A stretch of DNA of 64,000 nt, from NCBI RefSeq assembly GCF_028898845.1, contig NZ_CP118574.1, forward strand, positions 5,677,001 through 5,741,000. Direction: 5' to 3'. The notes beneath the pieces were generated by a model that was not told the DNA's origin, did no database searches, and saw only the letters and a program-made list of their open reading frames with translations. Both the position numbers and the translations under genes were made by a program. Positions 40,164 to 48,420 of this stretch are shown in pieces. The number at the start of each line of letters is the position of its first letter. Within the stretch, counting starts at the first letter, position 1. The stretch comes from Streptomyces sp. WZ-12. Its GTDB lineage: Bacteria > Actinomycetota > Actinomycetes > Streptomycetales > Streptomycetaceae.

Positions 40164-40874
40164 TCAGTGCCGCAGGCCGGCCTGGACGAAGAGCGCGCCG
40201 AGCGAATAGCCCGCCTTTCGGGTGGTGAAGCGGAATGTCGACCGGTCGCCCCCGTACCGGAGCGCCGGCGTCGGGTCGAGGACCTCGGAATCGAAGCCGG
40301 GAGCGTTTCGGCAAGCGGGCGCACCGGGCCGCTTCCGGTTGAAATCCGAATAAGTTGGGTTCGTCGCCGCATTCGCCAGTTCGGCGGAATGCCGGAGCAC
40401 GACTGGAGTAATCCGGCCGGCCCGGGCGGAGTTTTCGCTCCCGTTTCCGGACGTTCCGTGATACGTCACGACGCCGGCCGGCCCCCGGGTGTGCGCGCGA
40501 AGGCGCAATCCGGCGAGCCGCACCGCGAATGTCCGACGGCGCCCGTCCCGCGCCTCACCTCCGTCCCGCACCGCCGGCCGCCGCAACGGCACCCTGCGGT
40601 TCCCGCAGACGGCAACCAGCGCCCAACTCCCCGCGGACGCCTGGTAGTCGCCGGCGCGCGCGGCCGTTGCGCAGTCCCGCCGCCAGGTCACCCAGGAGTT
40701 GGCGGCCCGGGCGATGCCGCCGTGCCCGGCCGCGTGGAAGCGCTCGGCGAAGGGAATTGGGGAGGATTCCCGCGGGGGCGGGGCGGCCACTGCCGAAGTC
40801 AGCGCGGCCGACAAAGCCGGGGCGGCGACCGCGCATACGGCGCCGCGCCCGGTGCGGTCCATCGACTTCCGCAT
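40164..40874 (-). CDS. Short secreted protein, internally deleted relative to large surface-protein family
   Basis: A 236-residue exported protein with an Arg-rich start and signal segment (AVCAVAAPALSAALTSAVAA). Next comes ERFHAAGHGGIARAANSWVTW, which resembles the start of the long DUF11/DUF3344-like surface proteins of Streptomyces. The second half (SWALVAVCGN, TFAVRLAGLRLRAH, GFDSEVLDPTPALRYGGDRS, YSLGALFVQAGLRH) matches the later part of the same kind of domain. About 100 residues that normally separate these parts appear to be missing, and no frameshift is seen. GGAGAG lies 5 bases before the ATG. It is the first gene of the glycan operon and may be a cell-surface carrier or decoration target. 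Base composition is slightly less GC-biased than neighbours. Confidence 0.65.
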   Translation of the reverse strand: MRKSMDRTGRGAVCAVAAPALSAALTSAVAAPPPRESSPIPFAERFHAAGHGGIARAANSWVTWRRDCATAARAGDYQASAGSWALVAVCGNRRVPLRRPAVRDGGEARDGRRRTFAVRLAGLRLRAHTRGPAGVVTYHGTSGNGSENSARAGRITPVVLRHSAELANAATNPTYSDFNRKRPGAPACRNAPGFDSEVLDPTPALRYGGDRSTFRFTTRKAGYSLGALFVQAGLRH

Positions 40875-41091
40875 CTCTTCTCTCCGACTTCAATCAGTCA
40901 AACAGGAGAGCACTCTGACAGAAATCATGCTGGAAATCGCGGCAGGCACGCCGCGCTGTGGTCCGGGTTTCCGATCCGTGGAATACCAGCCAGACAGCCT
41001 AATGAATCACCTCAAGTGGTAACGGCCGTATCCGTGACCCATATTGTTCGTTGTGTCCGATGCCCCATTCGCGAACTGAAAGGAGAATGGG

Positions 41092-41421
41092 ATGAAGCGG
41101 TTCATCAAGACCGCCGCGATGGCCGCGGTCTCGTCAGCCCTGGTGCTGGGGGGCGCGGGTGTCGCAACCGCCGGCGACAACGGTGGTCACCACGGGCGTC
41201 AAGGCCGGCACCACCACGGCCGTGACTTCGGGCGTTACGACGAGGGTGGCCGCCATGGCCGGGGCGCGCACGCGAAGGGCTTCGCCGCGCACTCGCCGGG
41301 CGTCCTCAGCGGCAACGTCATCCAGATCCCGATCGACCTCCCGATCAACGTGTGCGGCAACAGCATCGACGTGATCGGGCTGCTCAACCCGGCCTTCGGT
41401 AACCACTGCCTCAACAAGTGA
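41092..41421 (+). CDS. Short chaplin with His/Gly-rich insert
   Basis: A 109-residue secreted chaplin, the amphipathic amyloid-forming protein that coats aerial hyphae and lowers surface tension. The signal peptide is residues 1-27 (KTAAMAAVSSALVLGGAGVA). The C-terminal chaplin domain HSPGVLSGNVIQIPIDLPIN continues VCGNSIDVIGLLNPAFGNHC with the two conserved Cys. Between them lies a 40-residue His/Arg/Gly-rich insert with about ten His that known short chaplins lack. There is no LPXTG or membrane tail, so it is a short, diffusible type. GAAAGGAG precedes the ATG. Expression is probably developmental. Confidence 0.93.
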   Translation: MKRFIKTAAMAAVSSALVLGGAGVATAGDNGGHHGRQGRHHHGRDFGRYDEGGRHGRGAHAKGFAAHSPGVLSGNVIQIPIDLPINVCGNSIDVIGLLNPAFGNHCLNK

Positions 41422-41427
41422 TCCGGT

Positions 41428-41454
41428 GCCGGTCCGAAGGGACATCGGACCGGC
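41428..41454. terminator. Chaplin terminator hairpin 1
   Basis: Perfect 10-bp stem (41428-41437 with 41445-41454) with a 7-base loop, 6 bp after the chaplin stop. Confidence 0.75.
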
Positions 41455-41475
41455 TTGGGCTCCTGGCATGACAGG

Positions 41476-41514
41476 GGTGGACCGCCCACGGCCAAGGCCG
41501 CCGGGCGGTCCACC
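41476..41514. terminator. Chaplin terminator hairpin 2
   Basis: A 12-bp perfect stem (41476-41487 with 41503-41514) enclosing an inner 5-bp hairpin CGGCC-AA-GGCCG. It is the second of two hairpins after the chaplin gene. Confidence 0.7.
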
Positions 41515-41579
41515 ACCCGGCCTCCGCACAGCACCTGACCAGCGAATTCGCCACTGTGGCGGCACGCCATACTGGTGAC

Positions 41580-42440
41580 ATGGGAAGAACTAGGCGCGGG
41601 CGCGGCGGCCCGGAGTCCGTCACCGGCACGGTCGGTGGCGGCATCGCGGAACTGCGGCCCGACCGGGACCGGCCGCGCGGATGGACGCTGTTGATCGACG
41701 GCGCCCCGCAGTCCCATGTGGACCTCGACGACCCGGCGCACCTGGAATTCTCCTACCAGCGGCGGCTCGGCCACATCGCCGATCTGGCCGCCCCGCCCGG
41801 CGCACCGCTGCGCGTCGTCCATCTCGGCGGCGGCGCACTGACGTTGGCGCGGTACACCGCCGCGACCCGGCCGCGCTCCACCCAACAGGTCGTGGAGATC
41901 GACACCCCGTTGGTCCAACTGGTCCGCGAGCGGCTCCCGTTGGAGAGCGGCTGGCGGATACGGGTGCGCGGTGCGGACGCCCGCGCCGGACTGGCCAAGA
42001 TCCCGGACGGCTGGGCGGACCTGGTCATCGCGGACGTCTTCGCCGGGGCCCGTACGCCCGCGCATCTGACCAGCGGCGAATTCGTGGCGGAGGTGCGGCG
42101 GGCGCTCCGGCCCGGCGGGCTCTACGCGGCCAACCTCGCCGACGGGCCGCCGCTGACGTTCCTGCGCGGGCAGATCGCCACCGTGCACACCGTCTTCCCC
42201 GAGCTGGCGCTGACCGCCGAGCCGGCCGTGCTGCGCGGCAGGCGGTTCGGCAACGCCGTGCTGCTCGCCGGGGACCTGCCGCTGCCGGTCGCGGAGTTGA
42301 CCCGGCGGGCGGCCGGTGATCCGCACGCCGGCCGGGTCGAACACGGCCGGGCGCTGCTGGACTTCACCGGCGGCGCGGCCCCGGTCACCGACGCCACCGC
42401 GGTGCTCTCCCCGGCTCCGCCCGCCGGCGCCTTCATGTGA
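41580..42440 (+). CDS. Spermidine-synthase-like (polyamine aminopropyltransferase fold) protein
   Basis: A 286-residue protein with the Rossmann methyltransferase fold of spermidine synthases: RVVHLGGGALTLARYTA (SAM/dcSAM-binding loop), QQVVEIDTPLVQLVRERL, DARAGLAKIPDGWADLVIAD and the catalytic-acid region ADVFAGARTPAHLTSGEF. The N-terminal beta sheet is shortened, and active-site residues for putrescine are not all evident, so function may be a related SAM-dependent transfer. There is no clear Shine-Dalgarno; CATACT lies 7 bases before the ATG, consistent with a leaderless mRNA. It is monocistronic. Confidence 0.88.
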   Translation: MGRTRRGRGGPESVTGTVGGGIAELRPDRDRPRGWTLLIDGAPQSHVDLDDPAHLEFSYQRRLGHIADLAAPPGAPLRVVHLGGGALTLARYTAATRPRSTQQVVEIDTPLVQLVRERLPLESGWRIRVRGADARAGLAKIPDGWADLVIADVFAGARTPAHLTSGEFVAEVRRALRPGGLYAANLADGPPLTFLRGQIATVHTVFPELALTAEPAVLRGRRFGNAVLLAGDLPLPVAELTRRAAGDPHAGRVEHGRALLDFTGGAAPVTDATAVLSPAPPAGAFM

Positions 42441-42470
42441 GAGTGGCCTGGCGGGCCGTCAATTGCCTTG

Positions 42471-43034
42471 TCAGGTGGTGCGGTTGAGGGTTTCCACTAC
42501 CGGTGGGTGGCCGTTCCAGGTGCAGATCACCGAGGTGTGGGCGCCGTTGCCGGTGAAGTCGACGCGGAGCCACTGGTCCTGCCTCCAGACCTGCATCTCC
42601 CAGCCCGGGTTGGGGGTCGCCGAGACCAACTCGGCGGAGTCGGTGCCCAGGGAGAGGACCACCCGGCCGCCGGGGGTGGCGTAGTTGTGGACCCGGCCGC
42701 CGGCGGCCGGGGGCGGGTTGGTGCCCGGGGTGTTCGTGGGCGTGGCGGAGGGGCTGGTGGCGGTGCGGGCCGGGGCGGTGGTCCGCGCCGGGCGGTCGTC
42801 GGAGGACGGGGTGGGGCTCGCGGACGGCGGGGCGGACGGTTTGGGGCGGTGCGTGGAGGAGACCTGCGGCAGGGCCGAGGAGTCCACCTGGTCGGACAGG
42901 GGCAGCGCGCGCGGTGCGTCGTAGGCCGTGCCGGACAGCACGGTGTGCACGCCGAACCACGACAGGGTGACCGCGGCGCCGGTCGCCAGCGTCCAGGCCG
43001 CCGCGTGAACCAGACCTCGTTGCATCTGCGTCAT
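42471..43034 (-). CDS. Membrane-anchored extracytoplasmic protein next to two-component genes, unknown
   Basis: A 187-residue protein with one N-terminal membrane segment (AAAWTLATGAAVTLSWFGV). A Ser/Thr/Pro-rich extracellular linker of about 75 residues follows, then a compact C-terminal domain (GGRVVLSLGTDSAELVSATP, WEMQVWRQDQWLRVDFTG, SVICTWNGHPPVVETLN). No family is recognised. GGTGGGG lies before the ATG at 43034. It is divergent from the response regulator gene with a 109-bp gap. The combination suggests an extracytoplasmic sensor or accessory protein working with that two-component system. Confidence 0.8.
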   Translation of the reverse strand: MTQMQRGLVHAAAWTLATGAAVTLSWFGVHTVLSGTAYDAPRALPLSDQVDSSALPQVSSTHRPKPSAPPSASPTPSSDDRPARTTAPARTATSPSATPTNTPGTNPPPAAGGRVHNYATPGGRVVLSLGTDSAELVSATPNPGWEMQVWRQDQWLRVDFTGNGAHTSVICTWNGHPPVVETLNRTT

Positions 43035-43143
43035 CTTGCCCCACCCATAGGGCCGCTCGCAGCCCGCCCGGTACCGGGGGCGGCGGCGTCCGGCCGTCAA
43101 CCTCGGGGCGGGAAACCCGCTCGTATGGCGTACGGTGCGGCCC

Positions 43144-43854
43144 ATGGCACGAGTGCTCGTCGTCGAGGACGACCCGTTCGTACGCTCCGCGTTGATCCGG
43201 CACCTGACCGAGGCCGGGCACGCGGTGCGCAGCGTCGCGACCGCCCTGGAGGCGCTGCGCGAGGTCGCGCACGTCGGCTTCGACCTGGTCGTCCTCGACC
43301 TCGGACTGCCCGATCTGGACGGCGGCGAGGCGCTGAAGATGCTGCGCGGCATCACCGACGTCCCGGTGATCATCGCCACCGCGCGGGACGACGAGGCCGA
43401 GATCGTCCGGCTGTTGAACGACGGCGCCGACGACTACCTCACCAAGCCGTTCTCGGTCGAGCACCTCTCGGCCCGGATGGCCGCCGTGTTGCGCAGGTCC
43501 CGGGGTGCCGCCCCCGGGGCGGAACCGCCCTCACGAGTGATCCGGGTCGGCGGGCTGGCCATCGATCCGCTGCGCCGCCAGGCCGAGTTGGACGGCGCCG
43601 CGCTCGACCTGACCCGCCGCGAGTTCGACCTGCTGGCCTTCCTCGCCGAGCGCCCCGGCGTCGTCGTCCCCCGCAAGGAGCTGCTGGCCGAGGTGTGGCG
43701 GCAGTCCTACGGGGACGACCAGACCATCGACGTCCATCTTTCCTGGCTGCGCCGGAAGTTGGGGGAGACCGCCGCCCGGCCGCGGTACCTGCACACCCTG
43801 CGCGGCGTCGGCGTGAAGCTGGAGCCCCCCGCGGTGAGGGGTGCCGCGCCGTGA
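43144..43854 (+). CDS. OmpR/PhoB-family response regulator
   Basis: A 236-residue response regulator. The receiver domain has the acidic pocket VVEDDPF, phospho-acceptor Asp52 in DLVVLDLGLPDLDG and Lys101 in DDYLTKPF. The C-terminal winged helix (LDLTRREFDLLAFLAERPGV, QTIDVHLSWLRRKLGE, LHTLRGVGVKLE) binds DNA. ATG 43144 is used rather than an upstream GTG; TACGGT ends 7 bases before it, consistent with a leaderless transcript. The stop overlaps the histidine kinase start (GTGA), so the pair is co-translated. Confidence 0.93.
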   Translation: MARVLVVEDDPFVRSALIRHLTEAGHAVRSVATALEALREVAHVGFDLVVLDLGLPDLDGGEALKMLRGITDVPVIIATARDDEAEIVRLLNDGADDYLTKPFSVEHLSARMAAVLRRSRGAAPGAEPPSRVIRVGGLAIDPLRRQAELDGAALDLTRREFDLLAFLAERPGVVVPRKELLAEVWRQSYGDDQTIDVHLSWLRRKLGETAARPRYLHTLRGVGVKLEPPAVRGAAP

Positions 43855-45275
43855 GGTGGGCGCTGGTGAAGGTGGCCCTGGCGGTCACCACGATGGTCGT
43901 GGTCGCGTTCGCCGTCCCGTTGGGGCTGGTGGTCAAGGAGATGGCGTCCGACCGTGCCTACGGGGGCGCCGAGCGGCAGGCCGCCGCCCTCGGGCCGGTG
44001 CTCGCCATCACCACCGACCGCACCCAGCTCGAACGGGCCCTGGCCAGCGCCGAGACCGGCCCCGGCGAGCGGATCGGCATCCACGTCCCGGCGGGCGCCC
44101 AGGGCGGCGGGCCGGCCGAGATCGGCGCCCGCCGGGCCGCCCCCGCCGACATCGCCGCCGCGGTCCGGCTCGGCCGGGCCTCCATCGCCCAGGTGCCCGG
44201 CGGCACCGCGCTGCTCCAACCCACCGCGGTCGCCTCCGGCATCGCCGTCATCGAGGTGTACGTCCCCGATGCCGCGCTCACCAACGGGGTGGCCACCTCC
44301 TGGGCGATCCTGGCCGGCGTCGGCCTGGCGCTGGTGATCGGCTCGGTCGCGGTCGCCGACCGGCTCGGCACCCGGATGGTGCGTCCCGCCGGGCGACTGG
44401 CCGTCGCCGCCCACGATCTGGGCCGGGGTGACCTGGGCGTCCGCGTCCGGGAGGACGGCCCGAAGGAATTGCGCTCGGCGGCCAGCGCGTTCAACTCCAT
44501 GGCCGACCAGGTCGTCCAACTACTAGCCAACGAGCGGGAGTTGGCCGCCGACCTCTCGCACCGGCTGCGCACCCCGCTGACCGTGCTGCGGCTCAACGCC
44601 GCCTCGCTCGGCGACGGCCCGGCCGCCGAGCAGACCCGGGCCGCCGTCGAGCAGTTGGAGCGCGAGGTCGACCAGATCATCCGCACCGCCCGCGCCCAAC
44701 GGGAGCAGAGCGCCCAGGCCGCCGCGGCGGCCGGCTGCGACGCCGCCGAGGTGATCCGCGAACGGATGGACTTCTGGTCGGCGTTGGCCGAGGACGAGGG
44801 CCGCACGGTCCGGGTCGCCGGCGCGGACCGCCCGGTGCGGGTCCCGGCCGCCCGCCCCGACCTGGCCGCGGCCCTGGACGCCATGCTCGGCAACGTCTTC
44901 CGGCACACCCCCGAGGGCACCGCGTTCGCCGTCGACGTCCACAACGCCGACGACGCGGTGATCGTGCTGGTCTCCGACGCCGGGCCGGGCATCGCCGACC
45001 CGGCCGCCGCGCTGCGCCGCGGCCACGGGGGCGGCGGCGCGGGCTCCACCGGGCTGGGCCTGGACATCGTCCGCCGGCTCGCGGAGTCCACCGGGGGCGA
45101 CGTGCGGATCGGCCGCTCGGTGCTCGGCGGCACCGAGGTCCGGGTCTGGCTGGCGCTGGACGGCCGGCGCGCCGCCGGCGGCACCCGGCGCGGGCACCGG
45201 CTGCGCCGCCGGCTCGGCGCCCGCCGCCGACGGGGTGCGCGCACCGCGCCGGACGCCGGGGACCGCCGGCCTTAA
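43851..45275 (+). CDS. Sensor histidine kinase
   Basis: A 474-residue membrane kinase, partner of the preceding regulator. The first membrane segment is ALAVTTMVVVAFAVPLGLVV. An extracytoplasmic domain of about 120 residues follows, then a second segment (SWAILAGVGLALVIGSVAV) and a HAMP domain. The HisKA phosphorylation site is LAADLSHRLRTPLTVLRL (about 238). The HATPase domain has the N-box AMLGNVFRHTPEG, G1 SDAGPGIAD and G2 GGAGSTGLGLDIVRRLA. It ends in an Arg-rich tail. GTG start in the regulator stop. The stimulus is unknown. Confidence 0.93.
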   Translation: MRWALVKVALAVTTMVVVAFAVPLGLVVKEMASDRAYGGAERQAAALGPVLAITTDRTQLERALASAETGPGERIGIHVPAGAQGGGPAEIGARRAAPADIAAAVRLGRASIAQVPGGTALLQPTAVASGIAVIEVYVPDAALTNGVATSWAILAGVGLALVIGSVAVADRLGTRMVRPAGRLAVAAHDLGRGDLGVRVREDGPKELRSAASAFNSMADQVVQLLANERELAADLSHRLRTPLTVLRLNAASLGDGPAAEQTRAAVEQLEREVDQIIRTARAQREQSAQAAAAAGCDAAEVIRERMDFWSALAEDEGRTVRVAGADRPVRVPAARPDLAAALDAMLGNVFRHTPEGTAFAVDVHNADDAVIVLVSDAGPGIADPAAALRRGHGGGGAGSTGLGLDIVRRLAESTGGDVRIGRSVLGGTEVRVWLALDGRRAAGGTRRGHRLRRRLGARRRRGARTAPDAGDRRP

Positions 45276-45446
45276 CCGCCCCCTTCGGCTTCCTTAACGC
45301 GGCCATAAGTCCCCCAACCGCCGTACCGAAACCGGCATTTGTCCGTTTCGCTGCCGCTAGCGTGCGGGGCGCACCCCTGGGCCCTGGGCCGTCGGACAGG
45401 CCCTGGAGGTGTGCCCCCACCCCATGCGACGACAGGCAGGCACGCC

Positions 45447-46487
45447 ATGAGTTCCTCGGCACACCGGCGCCGTACGAGCCGCACCACCAAGCTGATCGGG
45501 ACCGCGATGGCCGGCGCGCTGGCGGTCGGCGGCGGGATCGCCGTCGCCGGCTCCGCGCTGGCCACCAAGGCCCCGCAGCCCGGCGCCGCCGCCCGCGCCG
45601 GCTTCTCCCCGTACGTGGACACCTCCCTCTACCCCGCCTACGACCTGACCGGCACCGCGCAGAAGGCCGGGGTGAAGGAGTTCACCCTGGCCTTCCTCAC
45701 CTCCGCCGGCGGCTGCGTCCCCAAGTGGGGCGGCTCGGGCGACCTCGGCGGTGACGCGGTGGCCCAGCAGATACCGGCGCTGCGCAAGGCCGGCGGCGAC
45801 GTCCGGGTCTCCTTCGGCGGCGCCAACGGCACCGAACTGGCCGCCGCCTGCTCCTCCGCGTCCCAACTGGCCGCCGCCTACGGCAAGGCCATCGACCAGT
45901 TCAAGCTCACCAAGGTCGACTTCGACATCGAGGGCGGCGCGCTGCCGAACGCGGCCGCCAACACCCGTCGGGCCCGCGCCATCGCCCAGCTCCAGAAGCA
46001 ACACCCGGGCCTGGACGTCTCGTTCACCCTCCCGGTGATGCCCGAGGGCCTCACCCCGGACGGCGTGGGCCTCCTCGCCGACGCCAAGAAGAACGGCGTC
46101 AAGATCTCCGCCGTCAACATCATGGCGATGGACTACGGCTCCTCCTACGGCGGCAACATGGGCACCTACGCCACCCGGGCCGCCACCGCCACCCAGGGGC
46201 AGGTGAAGAAGACCCTCGGCCTGAGCGACGCGGACGCCTGGAAGGCCGTCGCCCTCACCCCGATGATCGGCGTCAACGACGTCCAGGGCGAGGTCTTCAC
46301 GCTCGACGACGCGGCCGCCCTGGTGAAGTTCGCCCAGAGCAAGCACCTGTCCCGACTGTCGATGTGGTCCGCCACCCGCGACAAGCCCTGCCCCGGTGGA
46401 CCGTCCCGCTCCGCCCAGCCGACCTGCAGCTCCCTCGCCCAGGCCCCGCTGGCCTTCAGCAAGGCGTTCGCCGCCTACACCGGCTGA
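45447..46487 (+). CDS. Secreted GH18-family chitinase
   Basis: A 346-residue exported glycoside hydrolase of family 18. The signal region (TKLIGTAMAGALAVGGGIAV) follows an Arg-rich N-terminus. The TIM barrel begins GFSPYVDTSLYPAYDL. The catalytic motif is KVDFDIEGG: the proton-donor Glu and the two Asp before it are present, but the first Asp of the DxxDxDxE pattern is Thr here. Further motifs are VSFTLPVMPEGL and VNIMAMDYGSSYGG (stabilising Asp-Tyr). There is no cellulose/chitin-binding module. Function is chitin or chitooligosaccharide hydrolysis, although the missing first Asp could shift specificity. No dre-like site was found upstream, unlike the LPMO. Confidence 0.9.
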   Translation: MSSSAHRRRTSRTTKLIGTAMAGALAVGGGIAVAGSALATKAPQPGAAARAGFSPYVDTSLYPAYDLTGTAQKAGVKEFTLAFLTSAGGCVPKWGGSGDLGGDAVAQQIPALRKAGGDVRVSFGGANGTELAAACSSASQLAAAYGKAIDQFKLTKVDFDIEGGALPNAAANTRRARAIAQLQKQHPGLDVSFTLPVMPEGLTPDGVGLLADAKKNGVKISAVNIMAMDYGSSYGGNMGTYATRAATATQGQVKKTLGLSDADAWKAVALTPMIGVNDVQGEVFTLDDAAALVKFAQSKHLSRLSMWSATRDKPCPGGPSRSAQPTCSSLAQAPLAFSKAFAAYTG

Positions 46488-46529
46488 CCCCCCACCGGTC
46501 CGGGCCCCCACGTCCCGGACCGCTCCTAC

Positions 46530-46572
46530 GGCGGGGCGCGGCGGCCCCCACCCCCACCCGCCGCGCCCCGCC
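46530..46572. terminator. Bidirectional terminator between chitinase and AraC genes
   Basis: Perfect 15-bp GC stem (46530-46544 with 46558-46572) with a 13-base pyrimidine-rich loop, between convergent genes. Confidence 0.75.
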
Positions 46573-46601
46573 CCCTTCTCGGTACGGCGGACGGCCGCCG
46601 G

Positions 46602-47510
46602 TCAGCCGCCGGCGCGCACCGCGGCCCGGAACGCGATCGGCGTGATCCCGGCCTGCCGTTGGAAGAACTTGCTGAAGTTGGTGGCGTCCGCGAAACCCAG
46701 CCGGTCCGCGATCCGCGAGGCCGGCTGGTCGCCGTGCGCCAACAGCCGCTTGGCCTCCAGCACCACCCGCCGGTCGATGAACTCCTTCGCCCCGACGCCG
46801 GCCGCCGTCTCGGTGGCCCGGGAGAGCGTGCGGGGCGCGTACCCCAACGACCGGGCGTAGTCGGCGACCCGGCGGCTGCGGGTGAACCCGCGCTCCACCG
46901 CGTCCCGGAACCGCAGATACGTCTCGCCCGCCTCGCACGTCCCACCGTCCGGCCCGTCCGCCGGCCCGCCCTGGTGCGCGGCCCGCAGCACCAGGACGGC
47001 CAACAGGTGCCGCAGCACGTCCAGATGCACCTCCAGCGGCAGCCCGCCCAACGTCCCGAACTCGCGGTGCAGATGCCCCAGGGCCTCGTCCAGCGCGCGG
47101 GCGGCGGCACCCTCGGGGCGTCGTACGGCGGGCCCGTACCAGTCCTCGATCCGGGCCGCGGTGGCGGTCGCCGGGTCCAGGAAATCGGACTCGAAGAGCA
47201 CCAACCGCCCCTCCGCGCCCGCCAGATCGCCGAAGTGCTGCACCTGTCCGGGCCGTGACCACAGCAGGTCCCCGGGGGTGAGGAGGTGCTCCCGGAAGTC
47301 GACGGAGTGGATCAGCCGCCCGCGGTCCAGGGCCAGCAGGTGGTGGAAACCGGGCCGGTGCGGCGTCGACAGTTGGCAGGCTTCCGCGCGCTCGCGCAGC
47401 TCGGCGAGGGTCAGCACCTCCACCCCGGCGGGCCGCCCGACCGGCGCGGAGAACGGCACCTCGCGGATCGCCCCTGCATCCTCTCGGGGATCCTGTCGCT
47501 TATTCACCAT
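46602..47510 (-). CDS. AraC-family transcriptional regulator
   Basis: A 302-residue regulator. The N-terminal cupin-like domain (about 30-130) includes HHLLALDRGRLIHSVDFREH and LLTPGDLLWSRPGQVQHFGD. The C-terminal pair of helix-turn-helices is LGYAPRTLSRATETAAGVGA and ASRIADRLGFADATNFSKFF, then RQAGITPIAFR. ATG 47510 is the best start; the longer frame only reads the antisense of the next gene. It is divergent from the NAD(P)-binding oxidoreductase at 47673 (162-bp gap), so it probably controls that gene. Confidence 0.92.
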   Translation of the reverse strand: MVNKRQDPREDAGAIREVPFSAPVGRPAGVEVLTLAELRERAEACQLSTPHRPGFHHLLALDRGRLIHSVDFREHLLTPGDLLWSRPGQVQHFGDLAGAEGRLVLFESDFLDPATATAARIEDWYGPAVRRPEGAAARALDEALGHLHREFGTLGGLPLEVHLDVLRHLLAVLVLRAAHQGGPADGPDGGTCEAGETYLRFRDAVERGFTRSRRVADYARSLGYAPRTLSRATETAAGVGAKEFIDRRVVLEAKRLLAHGDQPASRIADRLGFADATNFSKFFQRQAGITPIAFRAAVRAGG

Positions 47511-47672
47511 GACCCGTCGCCTCGCTACCCCGGAATCTCCCGTTCGTACCCCTAGCGTAGGAGACGTCAGCACCGCTGATGGCGGAAAACGGCAGCCACA
47601 CCTCGGCGACCGGAACACCGCGGTCCGTAGGGCATACCTCGCCCCCTCAAGGAACCACTGGGAGAACCCACC

Positions 47673-48323
47673 ATGTCCAAGATCGCTCTCTTCGGGGCCA
47701 ACGGCACCATCGGCAGCCGCATCCTCGACGAGGCCCTGCGCCGCGGCCACCAGGTCACCGCGGTCGTCCGCGACCCCGCCAAGCTCACCAAGAGCGACCC
47801 CCACCTCACCGTGGTCACCGGCGACGTCCTCGACCCGGAGTCCGTCGCCGAGGTCGTCAAGGGCCAGGACGTGGTGGTCAGCGCGGTCGGCGGCGGCGAC
47901 GGCCCGGGCCACATCGCCACCATCCGGCCCGCCGCGGAGGCGCTGGTCGCCGGCGTGCGGACGCTGGGCAACGACGCGCCGCGGCTGCTCTCGGTCGGCG
48001 GTGCCGGCTCGCTCCGCAAGCCGGACGGCACCCAGGTCTGGGAGGCCGACCGCCTCCCGGTCTTCCTGCTCCAGATCATGCACGCGCACGGCGACGCGCT
48101 GGACTTCTACCGCACCGTCTCCGACGTCCGTTGGACCAACCTCAGCCCGGCCGCCACCATCGAGCCCGGCGAGCGCACCGGCACCTACCGGACCGCCATC
48201 GACGACCTGATCGTCGCCGAGGACGGCAGCAGCCGGATCTCCGCCGAGGACTACGCCGTCGCCCTCCTGGACGAGATCGAGCAGCCGCGCCACATCGGCG
48301 AGCGTTTCACCGTCGGCTACTGA
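47673..48323 (+). CDS. NAD(P)-binding atypical SDR (NmrA/YwnB-like)
   Basis: A 216-residue Rossmann protein. The nucleotide-binding loop is IALFGANGTIGSRILDEAL, followed by VTAVVRDPAKL and DVLDPESVAEVVKGQDVVVS. The C-terminal part (WTNLSPAATIEPGERTG, GSSRISAEDYAVALLDEIE) is typical of the atypical SDR5 (YwnB/BVR-B-like) group that reduces or senses NADPH. GGGAG lies 8 bases before the ATG. It is divergent from the AraC regulator, which is its likely controller. The substrate is unknown. Confidence 0.9.
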   Translation: MSKIALFGANGTIGSRILDEALRRGHQVTAVVRDPAKLTKSDPHLTVVTGDVLDPESVAEVVKGQDVVVSAVGGGDGPGHIATIRPAAEALVAGVRTLGNDAPRLLSVGGAGSLRKPDGTQVWEADRLPVFLLQIMHAHGDALDFYRTVSDVRWTNLSPAATIEPGERTGTYRTAIDDLIVAEDGSSRISAEDYAVALLDEIEQPRHIGERFTVGY

Positions 48324-48382
48324 GCATCCGTCCGGTGGCCCGCCGCCCTTGTGTGCGGCGGCACTTGACCCGGAAAACACCC

Positions 48383-48412
48383 GAGGCCCCCGATCCGAAG
48401 ATCGGGGGCCTC
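48383..48412. terminator. Bidirectional hairpin before tRNA-His
   Basis: Perfect 13-bp stem (48383-48395 with 48400-48412) with CGAA tetraloop, 59 bp after the SDR stop and 8 bp beyond the tRNA-His 3' end. Confidence 0.8.
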
Positions 48413-48420
48413 GATGCTGG

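Noticed and set aside
40164..40874. Calling the short secreted gene a pseudogene
   Set aside because: The frame, signal peptide and ribosome site are intact, so it is kept as a CDS with a remark on the internal deletion.
41235..42344. 369-codon - strand frame opposite the spermidine-synthase-like gene
   Set aside because: Shadow frame; the + strand product shows the methyltransferase-fold motifs.
45276..45446. A dre site upstream of the GH18 chitinase
   Set aside because: No sequence close to TGGTCTAGACCA was found in the promoter region.
47511..48380. N-terminal extension of the AraC regulator frame
   Set aside because: Reads antisense of the NAD(P)-binding gene and crosses the divergent promoter.
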